This document shows positions 1 to 9,878 of a stretch of DNA of 64,000 nucleotides, piece by piece. The notes below the pieces were generated by a model. That model did not search any database. It saw only the letters and a list, made by a program, of their open reading frames with translations, and was not told the DNA's origin. The stretch covers positions 806,001 to 870,000 of the forward strand of contig NZ_VTUC01000006.1 in NCBI RefSeq assembly GCF_008364555.1. Reading direction: 5' to 3'. Numbering within the stretch: position 1 is the stretch's first letter; every line of letters starts with the position of its first letter. The position numbers and the translations under genes are program-made. Origin of the DNA: Enterobacter vonholyi (GTDB lineage: Bacteria > Pseudomonadota > Gammaproteobacteria > Enterobacterales > Enterobacteriaceae).

Positions 1-628
1 GCGCGGTACGAATGAAGTTCGAGTGCAGCACTTCGATCATTGAACCACGGGTGATACGCGCGATACTGGCGATGTACGCCAGAGATAATGCCACCATCGG
101 CAAAATCATGAACTTCAATGCCCCGCCGTTCCAGCCGCCGCCAGGCAGCCACTTCAGCGTAATGGCAAATATCATCACCAGTAATGGCGCAACAACGAAG
201 CTGGGTATGACTACCCCGGTCATCGCCACCCCCATTACGGCATAATCCCATTTGGTATTTTGTCTGAGCGCGGCGATAACGCCTGCGGTGACCCCGAAAA
301 CGATCGCCAGAATGAATGCCGCAGCACCCAATTTCGCCGAAACCGGGAAGCTGGAGGCCACCAGGTCGTTAACGGAATAGTCTTTATATTTAAATGACGG
401 TCCAAAATCACCGTGGGCCAGCTGCTTCAGGTAATTGAAGTACTGGGTAGAGATAGGATCGTTTAAGTGGTATTTCGCTTCGATATTCGCCATGACTTCT
501 GGCGGCAGCGTACGCTCACCGGTAAATGGACTTCCCGGCGCGAGGCGCATCATGAAGAAGGAAATCGTGATAAGAATAAATAGCGTTGGAATCGCTTCAA
601 GACAGCGACGTAGGATAAATTTCAACAT
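1..628 (-). CDS. oppB: OppB, oligopeptide ABC importer permease (partial, C-terminus outside window)
   Basis: Inner-membrane permease subunit of the OppABCDF oligopeptide importer. The reading frame starts at an ATG ending at base 628 and gives MLKFILRRCLEAIPTLF, followed by MMRLAPGSPFTGERTLP and several hydrophobic segments, which I recognise as the OppB N-terminus. About 209 residues are visible; E. coli OppB is about 306, so roughly a third is lost off the left edge, where oppCDF would be expected. It lies 84 bp downstream of oppA on the same strand, the usual operon order, with a GC-rich hairpin in the gap. Confidence 0.95.
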   Translation of the reverse strand, partial: MLKFILRRCLEAIPTLFILITISFFMMRLAPGSPFTGERTLPPEVMANIEAKYHLNDPISTQYFNYLKQLAHGDFGPSFKYKDYSVNDLVASSFPVSAKLGAAAFILAIVFGVTAGVIAALRQNTKWDYAVMGVAMTGVVIPSFVVAPLLVMIFAITLKWLPGGGWNGGALKFMILPMVALSLAYIASIARITRGSMIEVLHSNFIRTA

Positions 629-679
629 TGCCCGTACCTTCTGGCGTGTGCCTATATAGTGTGACGTTGGTTAGACACC

Positions 680-703
680 GTGGGGCGAGCGAGCCCGCCC
701 CAC
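680..703 (-). promoter_or_regulatory. Stem-loop between oppA and oppB
   Basis: An 8-bp perfect stem (680-687 with 696-703, gtggggcg / cgccccac) around an 8-nt loop lies just after the oppA stop. No U-tract follows, so it is unlikely to be an efficient intrinsic terminator. Hairpins at this position commonly stabilise the upstream mRNA, or partly attenuate, so that the binding protein is made in excess over the permease. That role is inferred from position. Confidence 0.6.
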
Positions 704-712
704 TCATTGCCA

Positions 713-2344
713 TTAATGCTTGATAATATACAAGTTTTTAACGTAGATATTATCCATCGGGTCTTTACCGGTATACCCACCTACCCACGGTTTCACCAGA
801 CGGGCGTTAACGTAGTAGTAAACCGGAACGATCGCGGAATCTTTATCCAGCTGCTGCTCGGCTTTAGAGTACAGTTCTGTACGTTGTGCTTCGTCAGTGG
901 CTTTCAGCGTGTCGCCAATCAGCTTGTCGAATGCCGGGCTCTTATAGTGCGCGGTATTGTTTGAGCTGTCACTCAGCATGGTGTTCAGGAAGGAGGTCGG
1001 TTCGTTATAGTCCGCACACCAGCCAGCACGCGCCACGTCAAAGGTACCCTGATGACGGCTGTCGAGGAAGGTCTTCCACTCCTGGTTCTCCAGCTTCACG
1101 TTCGCGCCCAGGTTCTTTTTCCAGATCGAGGCGACGGCGATAGCCAGTTTTTTGTGCAGATCGGAGGTGTTGTACAAGAGGCTGAAGGTTAGCGGCTTAT
1201 CTGCGGTGTAGCCCGCTTCGGCCAGCAGTTTCTTCGCTTCTGCGTTACGCTGTTCCTGAGTCTGTTTGAACCAGTCTGGCTCGGTCAGTTTTGCGCCATC
1301 GGTGTATGGAGGGGTATAGCTGTACGCAGGCAGATCGCCCTGGTTTTTCACTTTGTTCACGATGATATCGCGATCCAGTGCCAGCTTCAGCGCGGTACGA
1401 ACACGTACGTCGGTAAACGGTGCTTTCTGGTTGTTGATTTCATAGTAATAGGTGCACAGGTACGGATCGACGTGAACTTCTTTAGGGATCTCTTTCTTCA
1501 GTTTCTGGAACAGTTCAATCGGCATGTTGTTATAGGTCATGTCGATTTCACCGCTGCGGTAGCGGTTAACGTCAGTCACTTCGGACGAAATTGGCAGGTA
1601 GGTCACCTGATTAATAACGGTTTTAGCGTTGTCCCAGTATTGCGGGTTACGCTCAAGCACCATACGCTCGTTGACCACCCAGTCTTTCAGCTTATAGGCA
1701 CCGTTGGTCACGATATTGGCAGGCTGGGTCCATTTCTCACCAAATTTTTCCACGGCAGATTTTGGTACCGGGGAGACGGACGGGTGAACCAGCAGCTTAT
1801 AGAAGTACGGAACAGGTTCGCTCAACGTCACTTCGAAGGTATTGGCATCGATCGCTTTAACGCCCAGATCGGTGATTGGTTTTTTGCCCGCGATGATGTC
1901 ATCAATATTGGCGATGTGGCCATATTGAAGGTAGCTCGCATACGGAGAGGCGGTAGTAGGATTCGCCAGACGCTGCCAGCTATAAACGAAATCTTCAGCC
2001 GTGACCGGCGTACCGTCGGACCATTTCGCATCCTTACGCAGATGGAAGGTCCAGACTTTGAAATCTTTGTTTTCCCATTTTTCTGCGACACCCGGTGCCG
2101 GGTGGCCGTCTACGTCTGTCACCAGCAGGCCTTCGAACAGGTCGCGGTTAACGTTAGACTCAGGAACACCTTCAATTTTGTGCGGGTCAAGAGACTGAAC
2201 TTCCGCACCGTTGTTACGCACCAGCGTCTGTTTCTCAGCCAGTTGAACACCTGCAGGAACGTCCGCAGCCATTGCAGCGTTGCCCGCGATTAGCGCAGTT
2301 AAAATCCCCGCCGCTACCAGATTTTTTTTTGTGATGATGGACAT
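713..2344 (-). CDS. oppA: OppA, periplasmic oligopeptide-binding protein
   Basis: Periplasmic peptide receptor of the Opp importer (solute-binding family 5). It has 543 residues, the same length as E. coli OppA. A Sec signal peptide (about residues 1-26, ending NAAMA before ADVPAG) is followed by the mature start ADVPAGVQLAEKQTLVRNN and the family signature SLDPHKIEGVPESNVNRDLFEGL. The protein delivers 2-5-residue peptides to OppBCDF and has roles in cell-wall peptide recycling. The ATG is preceded by a GGAG-type site (gtggagtaccaacacaatg). The CA-rich stretch around the start resembles the region bound by the sRNA GcvB in E. coli/Salmonella oppA mRNA; this is an inference from family knowledge. 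Confidence 0.97.
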   Translation of the reverse strand: MSIITKKNLVAAGILTALIAGNAAMAADVPAGVQLAEKQTLVRNNGAEVQSLDPHKIEGVPESNVNRDLFEGLLVTDVDGHPAPGVAEKWENKDFKVWTFHLRKDAKWSDGTPVTAEDFVYSWQRLANPTTASPYASYLQYGHIANIDDIIAGKKPITDLGVKAIDANTFEVTLSEPVPYFYKLLVHPSVSPVPKSAVEKFGEKWTQPANIVTNGAYKLKDWVVNERMVLERNPQYWDNAKTVINQVTYLPISSEVTDVNRYRSGEIDMTYNNMPIELFQKLKKEIPKEVHVDPYLCTYYYEINNQKAPFTDVRVRTALKLALDRDIIVNKVKNQGDLPAYSYTPPYTDGAKLTEPDWFKQTQEQRNAEAKKLLAEAGYTADKPLTFSLLYNTSDLHKKLAIAVASIWKKNLGANVKLENQEWKTFLDSRHQGTFDVARAGWCADYNEPTSFLNTMLSDSSNNTAHYKSPAFDKLIGDTLKATDEAQRTELYSKAEQQLDKDSAIVPVYYYVNARLVKPWVGGYTGKDPMDNIYVKNLYIIKH

Positions 2345-2572
2345 TGTGTTGGTACTCCACTCATTATAATGACTGGCCTTCGCCAGCTGTGTAATCCCCT
2401 GTTGGGGCCTGTACAGCGCAGGAGTTTTTTTTGCTGCTGTCAGGTTCTTCTTTTACTGCTTGCTATCACCGACTTTTTTATTACTGACCGCTCGTATGGC
2501 CGTCTTGCGTCGATTCTTTACAGGCCTCCCCTGTTTGAGGCCTGGGCTTGGATATCTGAGATGAGAACCATA

Positions 2573-2587
2573 TGAAAATAATTCTCA
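2573..2587 (-). promoter_or_regulatory. Fur-box-like site within an inverted repeat upstream of oppA
   Basis: On the minus strand the sequence reads tgagaat-t-attttca. Against the Fur 7-1-7 model (tgataat-n-attatca) this matches 12 of 14 scored positions. The site overlaps the right arm of a perfect 9-bp inverted repeat (2559-2567 agatgagaa with 2582-2590 ttctcatct). It lies about 230 bp upstream of the oppA ATG. Iron control of opp is not something I know to be established, so this is a sequence match only; the dyad could serve another regulator. Confidence 0.35.
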
Positions 2588-2761
2588 TCTGCTTGTTTTA
2601 TGCTGCAAAATATTAGGCCGGAAAGTATCAAATGGCGTAAACGTGCGCCAATACATTTTGCAAATTTGTTAAGCAATTCTCTTTTACGGTGAGTACCGTA
2701 TCGTTGAGGGCAGCCTTGCCGGACATTGAACATCACAAGAAAAACATGACATTCAATAGGA

Positions 2762-2779
2762 TAGAGAAAATTTTCTCTA
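2762..2779. promoter_or_regulatory. Perfect 18-bp palindrome, candidate Lrp-type operator
   Basis: tagagaaaattttctcta is its own reverse complement over all 18 bases. Its outer tag...cta arms and AT-rich middle resemble the Lrp consensus (YAGHAWATTWTDCTR), though the centre is 3 bp longer than that 15-mer. Opp operons of E. coli and Salmonella are known Lrp targets, which fits a site about 420 bp upstream of oppA if the promoter is distal. Function is inferred. Confidence 0.4.
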
Positions 2780-3075
2780 CAAGCGCGTCGCTGCGCTATT
2801 ATCGAGTGATTTTGTACAAAAATTTAACAACTGGTTATTATTTAGCACATTCATCTAGGGGAATGTTGAAATTACTAATATCATTTCGGTTATCTCTCAG
2901 CAAGCCCCAGAGTATCATGTGAGTAAAATAACAGAGCGATCGAAGATTTTCTGTGCAGGCGGGTTTTAGGGGGATTAATAACTTGTTGAAATACAAGCAA
3001 TGAACATTATTAGTAGAATTTATTATGATATGTGAGCATTTCAACTTTAGTTATAGGATTTACTGATAATGACGT

Positions 3076-3100
3076 AAAAAAACGGAGCTGTTGCTCCGTT
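3076..3100 (-). terminator. Intrinsic terminator of ychE
   Basis: Read on the minus strand, an 8-bp stem (aacggagc / gctccgtt, 3081-3088 with 3093-3100) with a tgtt loop is followed by a run of T (the A-run at 3076-3082). It begins about 16 bases after the ychE stop. Confidence 0.85.
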
Positions 3101-3115
3101 CTTTCATACGAAATA

Positions 3116-3763
3116 TCAGTGCAGCAAACCGGGGAAAATGCTTTTAATTCCCGTCACGATAAATTCAATCCCTAACGCCATCAACAGCAGGCCCATGATA
3201 CGCGTTATGACGTTAATTCCCGTCTGCCCCAACAGGCGTACAAGCCAGGGCGCCATGCGGAACACTCCCCAACAACAGAGCGCAAAAATGGCAATTGCGA
3301 CGGAAAAACCGATCAGGTGCATCAGGCTATGGTAACGCGTCCCCCAGACAATGGTTGAACTGATGGCACCAGGACCGGCCATGAGCGGTAAGGCCAGTGG
3401 CACCACGCCAATACTTTCGCGGATGGCAGTTTCTGACTTCTCCTGCTTGTTCTGCTTATCCTCGCCGAGCTTACCGCTGATCATGGACATAGCGATGGTT
3501 ACCACCAGGATCCCACCCGCAATACGGAAAGAATCGATTGAAATCCCGAACAGTTGAAGAATCGTGTCTCCAAGAAAAAGGGAGGTCAGCAATATGATAG
3601 CGACCGACAGGTTAGCGGTAAGGTTGGTCTTGTTCCTGGCCGCCGCCGTCTGGTAACTCGTCATACTAATGAAGACAGGAATGATCCCCACCGGGTTGAC
3701 CAGGGCAAACAAACCAATAAAAAATTTAAAATACGTTGGAAAATCAAAGAGCGTTTGGATCAC
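3116..3763 (-). CDS. ychE: YchE, MarC-family inner membrane protein
   Basis: Integral inner-membrane protein of the MarC/UPF0056 family; function not established. It has 215 residues with about six hydrophobic segments, and the start (MIQTLFDFPTYFKFFIGLFALVNPVGIIPVF) matches E. coli YchE almost residue for residue. The start is GTG at 3763-3761, as I recall for E. coli. It sits between adhE (divergent) and opp, the conserved E. coli arrangement, and has its own terminator. No enzymatic motif is seen. Confidence 0.93.
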   Translation of the reverse strand: MIQTLFDFPTYFKFFIGLFALVNPVGIIPVFISMTSYQTAAARNKTNLTANLSVAIILLTSLFLGDTILQLFGISIDSFRIAGGILVVTIAMSMISGKLGEDKQNKQEKSETAIRESIGVVPLALPLMAGPGAISSTIVWGTRYHSLMHLIGFSVAIAIFALCCWGVFRMAPWLVRLLGQTGINVITRIMGLLLMALGIEFIVTGIKSIFPGLLH

Positions 3764-4241
3764 GTTTTGCTCCGCTTATACACATGCCCGGGACCGACAA
3801 TTTGTCGTGAGAAATCGCGCTGAAGATACCCTTTTTATCAGCATACTTCACTTGAAATCTGTACCAAAACGTTATCATTTCAGGATGTTAAACATATGTA
3901 TAATCAATGATAGCGTTGCTTCCAATACTTACTTAATTATTTAACACTGGAAAAATCTCAAAGAAATAACCCTGCTGAAAGGTATCAGCTTGGGGAAAAA
4001 TTGACACAGATCATGATTTCAGTACTCAGAAGTGAGTAATCTTGGTTACACCCCCAGGGAGGTCACCTGACAAAAAGGGATGATGCTAAGGTAAGGCTCT
4101 TTTAGTAAATTAGTGTGCTGACGCAGAAAGTAACTCTTTGTTTTACTTTGTGTTACGCAAGTCGTATCGGCTCTGTCTATACTGTGTGACGTATCGAGCG
4201 CTGGTTTACTAAAAGAGTTTAAACATTATCAGGAGAGCATT
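3764..4241 (+). promoter_or_regulatory. adhE promoter and structured leader region
   Basis: The 478-bp gap between ychE and adhE holds no gene. It carries a degenerate FNR-like dyad (ttgacacagatcat, 4001-4014) and, nearer the gene, a perfect 13-bp inverted repeat: ctcttttagtaaa (4097-4109) and tttactaaaagag (4205-4217). The right arm ends just upstream of the ribosome site aggag (4231-4235). In E. coli the adhE leader RNA folds to hide the ribosome site and RNase III is needed for expression (established knowledge); the repeat here may be that element. Regulators known in E. coli include Fis, Cra and NarL; I did not map them. Confidence 0.6.
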
Positions 4242-6920
4242 ATGGCTGTTACTAATATCGCTGAACTGAACGCCCTCGTCGAGCGCGTTAAAAAAGCCCA
4301 GCGTGAATATGCCAATTTCACCCAAGAACAGGTTGATAAAATCTTCCGCGCGGCCGCACTGGCTGCTGCAGATGCTCGAATCCCTCTCGCTAAAATGGCC
4401 GTTGCCGAATCCGGCATGGGTATCGTGGAAGATAAAGTGATTAAAAACCACTTCGCTTCCGAGTATATCTACAACGCCTATAAAGATGAGAAAACCTGTG
4501 GCGTGCTGTCTGAAGACGACACCTTCGGTACCATCACTATCGCTGAACCTATCGGCATTATCTGCGGTATTGTTCCGACCACTAACCCAACGTCTACAGC
4601 TATCTTCAAATCACTGATTAGCCTGAAGACCCGTAACGCAATCATCTTCTCTCCACATCCACGTGCGAAAGACGCGACTAACAAAGCTGCGGATATCGTC
4701 CTGCAGGCGGCGATCGCAGCTGGTGCACCAAAAGATCTGATTGGCTGGATCGACCAACCTTCCGTTGAGCTCTCCAATGCGCTGATGCATCACCCGGACA
4801 TTAACCTGATTCTGGCGACCGGTGGTCCTGGCATGGTTAAAGCCGCATACAGCTCCGGTAAACCAGCCATCGGTGTTGGCGCCGGTAACACCCCTGTTGT
4901 TATCGACGAAACCGCTGACATCAAACGAGCCGTTGCGTCTGTACTGATGTCTAAAACCTTCGATAACGGCGTTATCTGTGCATCTGAACAGTCTGTTGTT
5001 GTCGTAGACTCTGTTTACGACGCAGTTCGTGAACGTTTCGCCAGCCACGGCGGCTACCTGCTGCAGGGCAAAGAGCTGAAAGCAGTTCAGGACATTATCC
5101 TGAAAAATGGCGCGCTGAACGCCGCTATCGTGGGTCAGCCAGCGTACAAAATCGCTGAACTTGCAGGCTTTACCGTCCCGGCTACAACCAAAATCCTGAT
5201 CGGTGAAGTGAAAGTTGTCGACGAGAGCGAGCCGTTTGCACACGAAAAACTGTCTCCTACGCTTGCCATGTACCGTGCGAAAGATTTCGAAGACGCGGTA
5301 GAGAAAGCTGAGAAGCTGGTTGCCATGGGCGGTATCGGTCACACGTCTTGCCTGTACACCGACCAGGATAACCAGCCAGAACGCGTCGCTCACTTCGGTC
5401 AGATGATGAAAACTGCGCGTATCCTGATCAACACCCCTGCTTCCCAGGGTGGTATCGGTGACCTTTACAACTTCAAACTCGCACCTTCCCTGACTCTGGG
5501 TTGTGGTTCCTGGGGTGGTAACTCCATCTCTGAAAACGTTGGTCCAAAACACCTGATCAACAAGAAAACCGTTGCTAAGCGAGCTGAAAACATGTTGTGG
5601 CACAAACTTCCGAAATCTATCTACTTCCGCCGTGGCTCACTGCCAATCGCGCTGGATGAAGTGATTACTGATGGCCACAAACGTGCGCTCATCGTGACTG
5701 ACCGTTTCCTGTTCAACAACGGCTACGCTGACCAGATTACCTCTGTGCTGAAAGCGGCTGGCGTTGAAACTGAAGTGTTCTTTGAAGTTGAAGCTGACCC
5801 TACCCTGAGCGTTGTACGTAAAGGTGCTGAGCTGGCTAATTCCTTCAAACCAGATGTGATTATCGCACTGGGCGGTGGTTCCCCAATGGATGCCGCGAAA
5901 ATCATGTGGGTCATGTACGAGCACCCTGAAACCCACTTCGAAGAACTGGCGCTGCGCTTTATGGATATCCGTAAACGTATCTACAAGTTCCCGAAAATGG
6001 GCGTAAAAGCCAAAATGATCGCGGTAACCACTACTTCCGGTACCGGTTCAGAAGTTACACCATTTGCGGTAGTAACAGACGATGCGACAGGTCAGAAATA
6101 CCCACTGGCTGACTACGCGCTGACCCCAGACATGGCTATCGTTGATGCAAACCTGGTAATGGAAATGCCTAAGTCACTGTGTGCGTTCGGTGGTCTGGAT
6201 GCGGTAACTCACGCCCTGGAAGCCTACGTTTCTGTACTGGCATCTGAGTTCTCTGACGGTCAGGCTCTGCAGGCTCTGAAACTGCTGAAAGAAAACCTGC
6301 CAGCGTCCTACAATGAAGGGTCTAAAAACCCGGTAGCACGTGAACGCGTTCACAGTGCAGCAACCATCGCAGGTATCGCGTTTGCCAACGCCTTCCTGGG
6401 TGTTTGCCACTCAATGGCGCACAAACTGGGCTCACAGTTCCACATTCCTCACGGTCTGGCGAACGCCCTGTTGATCAGCAACGTTATCCGTTATAACGCT
6501 AACGACAATCCAACTAAACAGACTGCTTTCAGCCAGTACGACCGTCCACAAGCACGTCGTCGCTATGCTGAAATCGCTGACCACCTTGGCCTGAGCGCAC
6601 CGGGCGACCGTACTGCTGCGAAGATTGAGAAACTGCTGGCATGGCTGGAAAGCCTGAAAGCTGAGCTGGGTATTCCTAAATCTATCCGTGAAGCAGGCGT
6701 TCAGGAAGCTGACTTCCTCGCTCATGTAGATAAGCTGTCTGAAGATGCCTTCGATGACCAGTGTACTGGTGCTAACCCGCGCTACCCACTGATCTCCGAG
6801 CTGAAACAGATTCTGCTGGATACCTACTATGGTCGTGAGTTCAAAGAAGGTGATGTTGCCGCTGTGAAAACAGAAGTTCCTGTCATCAAAGCTGACAAGA
6901 AAGCGAAGAAAAGCGCTTAA
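4242..6920 (+). CDS. adhE: AdhE, bifunctional acetaldehyde/alcohol dehydrogenase
   Basis: Converts acetyl-CoA to acetaldehyde and then ethanol, regenerating NAD+ during fermentation; it assembles into spirosome filaments in the cytoplasm. It has 892 residues (E. coli 891). The N-terminal half is a CoA-acylating aldehyde dehydrogenase with the catalytic cysteine in [10 protein letters not shown] (about residue 246). The C-terminal half is an iron-dependent alcohol dehydrogenase with the nucleotide-binding [14 protein letters not shown] and the metal histidines in the H-A-L-E and H-S-M-A-H regions. The start ATG follows aggag with 6-nt spacing. Codon use is that of a highly expressed gene. It is monocistronic, with a terminator directly downstream. 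Confidence 0.98.
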   Translation: MAVTNIAELNALVERVKKAQREYANFTQEQVDKIFRAAALAAADARIPLAKMAVAESGMGIVEDKVIKNHFASEYIYNAYKDEKTCGVLSEDDTFGTITIAEPIGIICGIVPTTNPTSTAIFKSLISLKTRNAIIFSPHPRAKDATNKAADIVLQAAIAAGAPKDLIGWIDQPSVELSNALMHHPDINLILATGGPGMVKAAYSSGKPAIGVGAGNTPVVIDETADIKRAVASVLMSKTFDNGVICASEQSVVVVDSVYDAVRERFASHGGYLLQGKELKAVQDIILKNGALNAAIVGQPAYKIAELAGFTVPATTKILIGEVKVVDESEPFAHEKLSPTLAMYRAKDFEDAVEKAEKLVAMGGIGHTSCLYTDQDNQPERVAHFGQMMKTARILINTPASQGGIGDLYNFKLAPSLTLGCGSWGGNSISENVGPKHLINKKTVAKRAENMLWHKLPKSIYFRRGSLPIALDEVITDGHKRALIVTDRFLFNNGYADQITSVLKAAGVETEVFFEVEADPTLSVVRKGAELANSFKPDVIIALGGGSPMDAAKIMWVMYEHPETHFEELALRFMDIRKRIYKFPKMGVKAKMIAVTTTSGTGSEVTPFAVVTDDATGQKYPLADYALTPDMAIVDANLVMEMPKSLCAFGGLDAVTHALEAYVSVLASEFSDGQALQALKLLKENLPASYNEGSKNPVARERVHSAATIAGIAFANAFLGVCHSMAHKLGSQFHIPHGLANALLISNVIRYNANDNPTKQTAFSQYDRPQARRRYAEIADHLGLSAPGDRTAAKIEKLLAWLESLKAELGIPKSIREAGVQEADFLAHVDKLSEDAFDDQCTGANPRYPLISELKQILLDTYYGREFKEGDVAAVKTEVPVIKADKKAKKSA

Positions 6921-6936
6921 TTGACAGCAGCAGATG

Positions 6937-6966
6937 AAAAACCCGCCTTAATGGCGGGTTTTTTTA
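6937..6966 (+). terminator. Intrinsic terminator of adhE
   Basis: acccgcc (6941-6947) pairs with ggcgggt (6953-6959) around ttaat, followed by seven T. An A-run on the other side makes it potentially bidirectional, which would also end tdk (stop at 6989). Confidence 0.9.
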
Positions 6967-6988
6967 TGTCTGAATAACAAGACTGACA

Positions 6989-7603
6989 TTATTTTCTGTT
7001 GTCGTGCTGAATCGCCGTCAGCGAGCCTACAGACAACGCTTCTTTATAATGCTTACGGCAGACCGAAACATAGCGTTCATTACCGCCTATCACCACCTGC
7101 TCACCATCTGCATAAGGTTTACCAGCCTGGTCAAGACGAAGCACCATACTGGCTTTACGACCGCAGAAGCAGATTGTTTTCAATTCAACAAGTTTATCCG
7201 ACCAGGCGAGTAAGTACTGGCTCCCGGCAAAGAGCTCACCGCGAAAATCCGTGCGCAGACCGTAACAAAGAACGGGGATATCAAGCTCATCGACCACTTC
7301 TGACAGGGCATATACCTGTTCACGCGTCAGAAACTGGCTCTCATCGACCAGGACACAGTGAATCGGCTGTGCAGCATGTTCTGCATGAATGTCTTCAAAC
7401 AGATCGGTTTTCGGGTTAAAAAGCCTCGCAGGCGACGAGAGTCCTATTCTTGAGCTCACCTTCCCTGCACCAAAGCGATCGTCAATTTCAGCCGTATAAA
7501 CAACGGTACGCATCCCGCGCTCCTGGTAATTGTACGAGGATTGCAGCAACGCGGTGGATTTCCCGGCATTCATTGCCGAATAGTAGAAATAAAGTTGTGC
7601 CAT
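6989..7603 (-). CDS. tdk: Thymidine kinase
   Basis: Cytoplasmic ATP-dependent kinase of thymidine and deoxyuridine in pyrimidine salvage. It has 204 residues (E. coli 205). The P-loop lies in [11 protein letters not shown] near residue 15, and later come the DESQFL Walker-B-like motif and a C-terminal zinc-binding set of cysteines (ICFCGRKA and SVCRKHY). The start chosen is the ATG at 7603 ([16 protein letters not shown]), which matches the family; the frame stays open 28 codons upstream but that extension has no family match. Opposite in direction to hns, as in E. coli. Confidence 0.97.
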   Translation of the reverse strand: MAQLYFYYSAMNAGKSTALLQSSYNYQERGMRTVVYTAEIDDRFGAGKVSSRIGLSSPARLFNPKTDLFEDIHAEHAAQPIHCVLVDESQFLTREQVYALSEVVDELDIPVLCYGLRTDFRGELFAGSQYLLAWSDKLVELKTICFCGRKASMVLRLDQAGKPYADGEQVVIGGNERYVSVCRKHYKEALSVGSLTAIQHDNRK

Positions 7604-8152
7604 TGGCCGTAAAACCCTAATCAATGTGTAATATTCCCGATGAGTCATTGTACCATATTTTGTCTGGTCATCAGCGATGTAGCACACAGGGGAAGCGTTT
7701 CAGCGAGGAGTTTACAACCTTCTTTTTATGAAAATAGCCCGTTAAAACATGTAGTAAACACCCTCTCCTCGGCCAATATGTTATATGTTCAGCAAAACAT
7801 AACACTGCTTTTTATAGTGGAATCCCCGTTCATTAAAATTCACTATTTATTAACTATTTCAGTCTTAACATCACGGAGGGGAACTAATACAAAAGGCTGA
7901 TATTTCTCCGCCGCAACTATAATTCCTGCGGGAAATGTCACAAAAAAAAGACACAATCGACCGGGTTAAGCAGCTTCCGGTGATAACAACCGAGACTGCT
8001 GGGCGGTGAAATTTAAGTTAGCGTAATTAATAATAGCGCCATTATTTAGTATTTTTTGAATTCCTTACATTCCTGGCTATTGCACAACTGAATTTATGGC
8101 TCTATTATTAGGTCAACAAACCACCCCCCATTATAAGTTTGAGATTACTACA
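7604..8152 (+). promoter_or_regulatory. hns upstream region
   Basis: This 549-bp AT-rich gap between divergent tdk and hns contains no supported gene. The last 110 bases (from about 8040) are nearly the same as the E. coli hns promoter and leader as I recall them, including cattcctggctattgcac and the weak ribosome region gagattactacaatg. hns leaders in E. coli are controlled by H-NS itself, by CspA in the cold and by the sRNA DsrA; these are expected here but not demonstrated. An imperfect hairpin-forming stretch lies around 7960-8010. Confidence 0.5.
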
Positions 8153-8566
8153 ATGAGCGAAGCACTTAAAATTCTGAACAACATCCGTACTCTTCGTGCG
8201 CAGGCAAGAGAATGCACCCTCGAAACGCTTGAAGAAATGCTGGAAAAATTAGAAGTTGTAGTTAATGAACGTCGCGAAGAAGAAAGCGCTGCAGCGGCTG
8301 AAATCGAAGAGCGTACTCGTAAACTGCAGCAATATCGTGAAATGCTGATTGCTGATGGTATCGATCCAAATGAATTGCTGAACAGCATGGCTGCCGCTAA
8401 AACCGGTACTAAAGCCAAGCGTGCGGCACGTCCTGCTAAATATAGCTACGTTGACGAGAACGGCGAAACTAAAACCTGGACTGGCCAGGGTCGTACTCCT
8501 GCTGTAATCAAGAAAGCGATGGATGAGCAGGGTAAACAGCTGGACGACTTCCTGATCAAGGATTAA
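8153..8566 (+). CDS. hns: H-NS, nucleoid-associated global silencer
   Basis: Abundant DNA-binding protein that silences AT-rich and horizontally acquired DNA. It has 137 residues, identical in length to E. coli. Residues 1-80 form the coiled-coil oligomerisation domain ([21 protein letters not shown]), followed by a basic linker ([14 protein letters not shown]). The C-terminal DNA-binding domain contains the AT-hook-like [14 protein letters not shown]. The start at 8153 is chosen because the family begins MSEALK; the frame is open upstream but that part is leader. Relevant to this window: the AT-rich Rhs accessory region at the right edge would be a natural H-NS target (inference). Confidence 0.98.
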   Translation: MSEALKILNNIRTLRAQARECTLETLEEMLEKLEVVVNERREEESAAAAEIEERTRKLQQYREMLIADGIDPNELLNSMAAAKTGTKAKRAARPAKYSYVDENGETKTWTGQGRTPAVIKKAMDEQGKQLDDFLIKD

Positions 8567-8580
8567 TCGAGCCATATTCA

Positions 8581-8612
8581 GAAAAATCCCGCATATTGCG
8601 GGATTTTTTTTT
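8581..8612 (+). terminator. Intrinsic terminator of hns
   Basis: aatcccgc and gcgggatt form an 8-bp stem around atatt, followed by a long T-run (8603-8612). It starts 15 bases after the hns stop. Confidence 0.92.
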
Positions 8613-8717
8613 AACCTAAATTTGTCGCATACATCCTCTTACACTCTGTCATAAAGCATTATTTAGCAATTTCATCGACTGTACTTTCAGACAGGTTTTT
8701 GGGAGTGTTATGGGCAT

Positions 8718-8750
8718 AAAAAAACCGGTGGGCAATGCCTCACCGGTTTC
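8718..8750 (-). terminator. Intrinsic terminator of galU
   Basis: On the minus strand aaaccggtg (8741-8749 complement) pairs with caccggttt (8722-8730 complement), followed by T residues (A-run 8718-8724). It begins about 20 bases beyond the galU stop. Confidence 0.9.
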
Positions 8751-8769
8751 GAACATTTACAACCGTGGC

Positions 8770-9678
8770 TTATTTCTTAATACCTACGCTCTCTTTGAGC
8801 CAGGTTTTAAATTCTTCACCAAGGGTATTGTGGCGGATACCATATTCAACAAACGCCTGCATATAACCGAGCTTATTACCGCAGTCATGGCTCTTACCTT
8901 TCATATGGTAGGCCTCAACGGTCTCTTTCTCGATCAGCATATCGATGGCATCCGTCAGCTGGATCTCATCACCCGCTCCTGGAGGCGTTTTAGCCAGCAG
9001 AGGCCAGATTTCAGCACTCAGGACATAGCGACCTACAACGGCAAGGTTTGAAGGCGCTACGTCGGCTTTAGGCTTCTCTACGACACCAACCATTGGCACA
9101 CTTTCGCCCGGCTCAAGGTTAACGCCTTTGCAGTCAACCACACCGTATGCCGTTACGTCTTCAACAGGCTCAACCATAATCTGGCTACTGCCGGTTTCGT
9201 CGAAACGTTTGATCATTTCAGCCAGGTTATCCTGAGAAAGATCGGATTCGTATTCGTCCAGAATTACGTCAGGCAGAATTACCGCTACAGGCTCATCACC
9301 TACAACAGGATGCGCGCACATAACAGCGTGGCCCAGACCTTTAGCCAGGCCCTGACGAACCTGCATAATGGTGACGTGTGGAGGGCAAATAGATTGAACT
9401 TCTTCTAAGAGCTGACGCTTAACACGCTTTTCCAGCATGGCTTCAAGTTCAAAGCTTGTATCGAAATGGTTTTCGATAGAGTTTTTAGATGAATGCGTAA
9501 CCAGCACAATTTCAGTGATGCCGGCTGCGATACATTCATTAACGACATACTGGATTAATGGCTTATCAACCAGAGGCAGCATCTCTTTAGGAATCGCCTT
9601 AGTTGCTGGTAACATCCTGGTCCCCAATCCCGCTACCGGGATAACGGCCTTTCTGACTTTCGAATTTAGGGCAGCCAT
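8770..9678 (-). CDS. galU: UTP-glucose-1-phosphate uridylyltransferase
   Basis: Makes UDP-glucose from UTP and glucose-1-phosphate for LPS core, capsule, trehalose and galactose metabolism; cytoplasmic. It has 302 residues, the E. coli length. The nucleotidyltransferase signature [21 protein letters not shown] lies at residues 13-33, and VEKPKAD and [13 protein letters not shown] are conserved further on. The start ATG (9678) follows tcaggagaatttga. It is monocistronic, between rssB and hns, as in E. coli. Confidence 0.97.
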   Translation of the reverse strand: MAALNSKVRKAVIPVAGLGTRMLPATKAIPKEMLPLVDKPLIQYVVNECIAAGITEIVLVTHSSKNSIENHFDTSFELEAMLEKRVKRQLLEEVQSICPPHVTIMQVRQGLAKGLGHAVMCAHPVVGDEPVAVILPDVILDEYESDLSQDNLAEMIKRFDETGSSQIMVEPVEDVTAYGVVDCKGVNLEPGESVPMVGVVEKPKADVAPSNLAVVGRYVLSAEIWPLLAKTPPGAGDEIQLTDAIDMLIEKETVEAYHMKGKSHDCGNKLGYMQAFVEYGIRHNTLGEEFKTWLKESVGIKK

Positions 9679-9878
9679 TCAAATTCTCCTGAGCTGTTCA
9701 AGTTTTGAACTTTTATGCAATAAATAACGCGTTGAGTATATCAGCCTCGCCCCGCAGTCCGGGTCTGAAAAGAACGCGTTGCCGATCAATTAGGACAAAT
9801 ACGCATGAATCTGGGCAGCGATAGTAGCACTCCCCGTAAAACACAGGTAAAGCAATCTTAAAATTAAGATCCAATTGC

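Larger units (their letters stand above)
2345..3115 (-). promoter_or_regulatory. Long AT-rich oppA upstream region (no gene)
   Basis: No convincing coding sequence lies in this 771-bp gap; the short open frames here lack ribosome sites and family resemblance. Opp operons in enteric bacteria are known to have distant promoters and long leaders and to be repressed by Lrp. Two striking palindromic sites are listed separately (2573-2587 and 2762-2779). The ychE terminator occupies the far end, so ychE and opp appear to be separate units. I did not assign a transcription start. Confidence 0.6.

Noticed and set aside
2689-2922. Short open frame in the opp upstream region as a possible small protein
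   Set aside because: No ribosome site, and its sequence crosses the palindromic operator-like DNA; likely non-coding.
4611-5603. 330-codon open frame opposite adhE
   Set aside because: Antisense shadow produced by adhE codon bias; no protein-like features.
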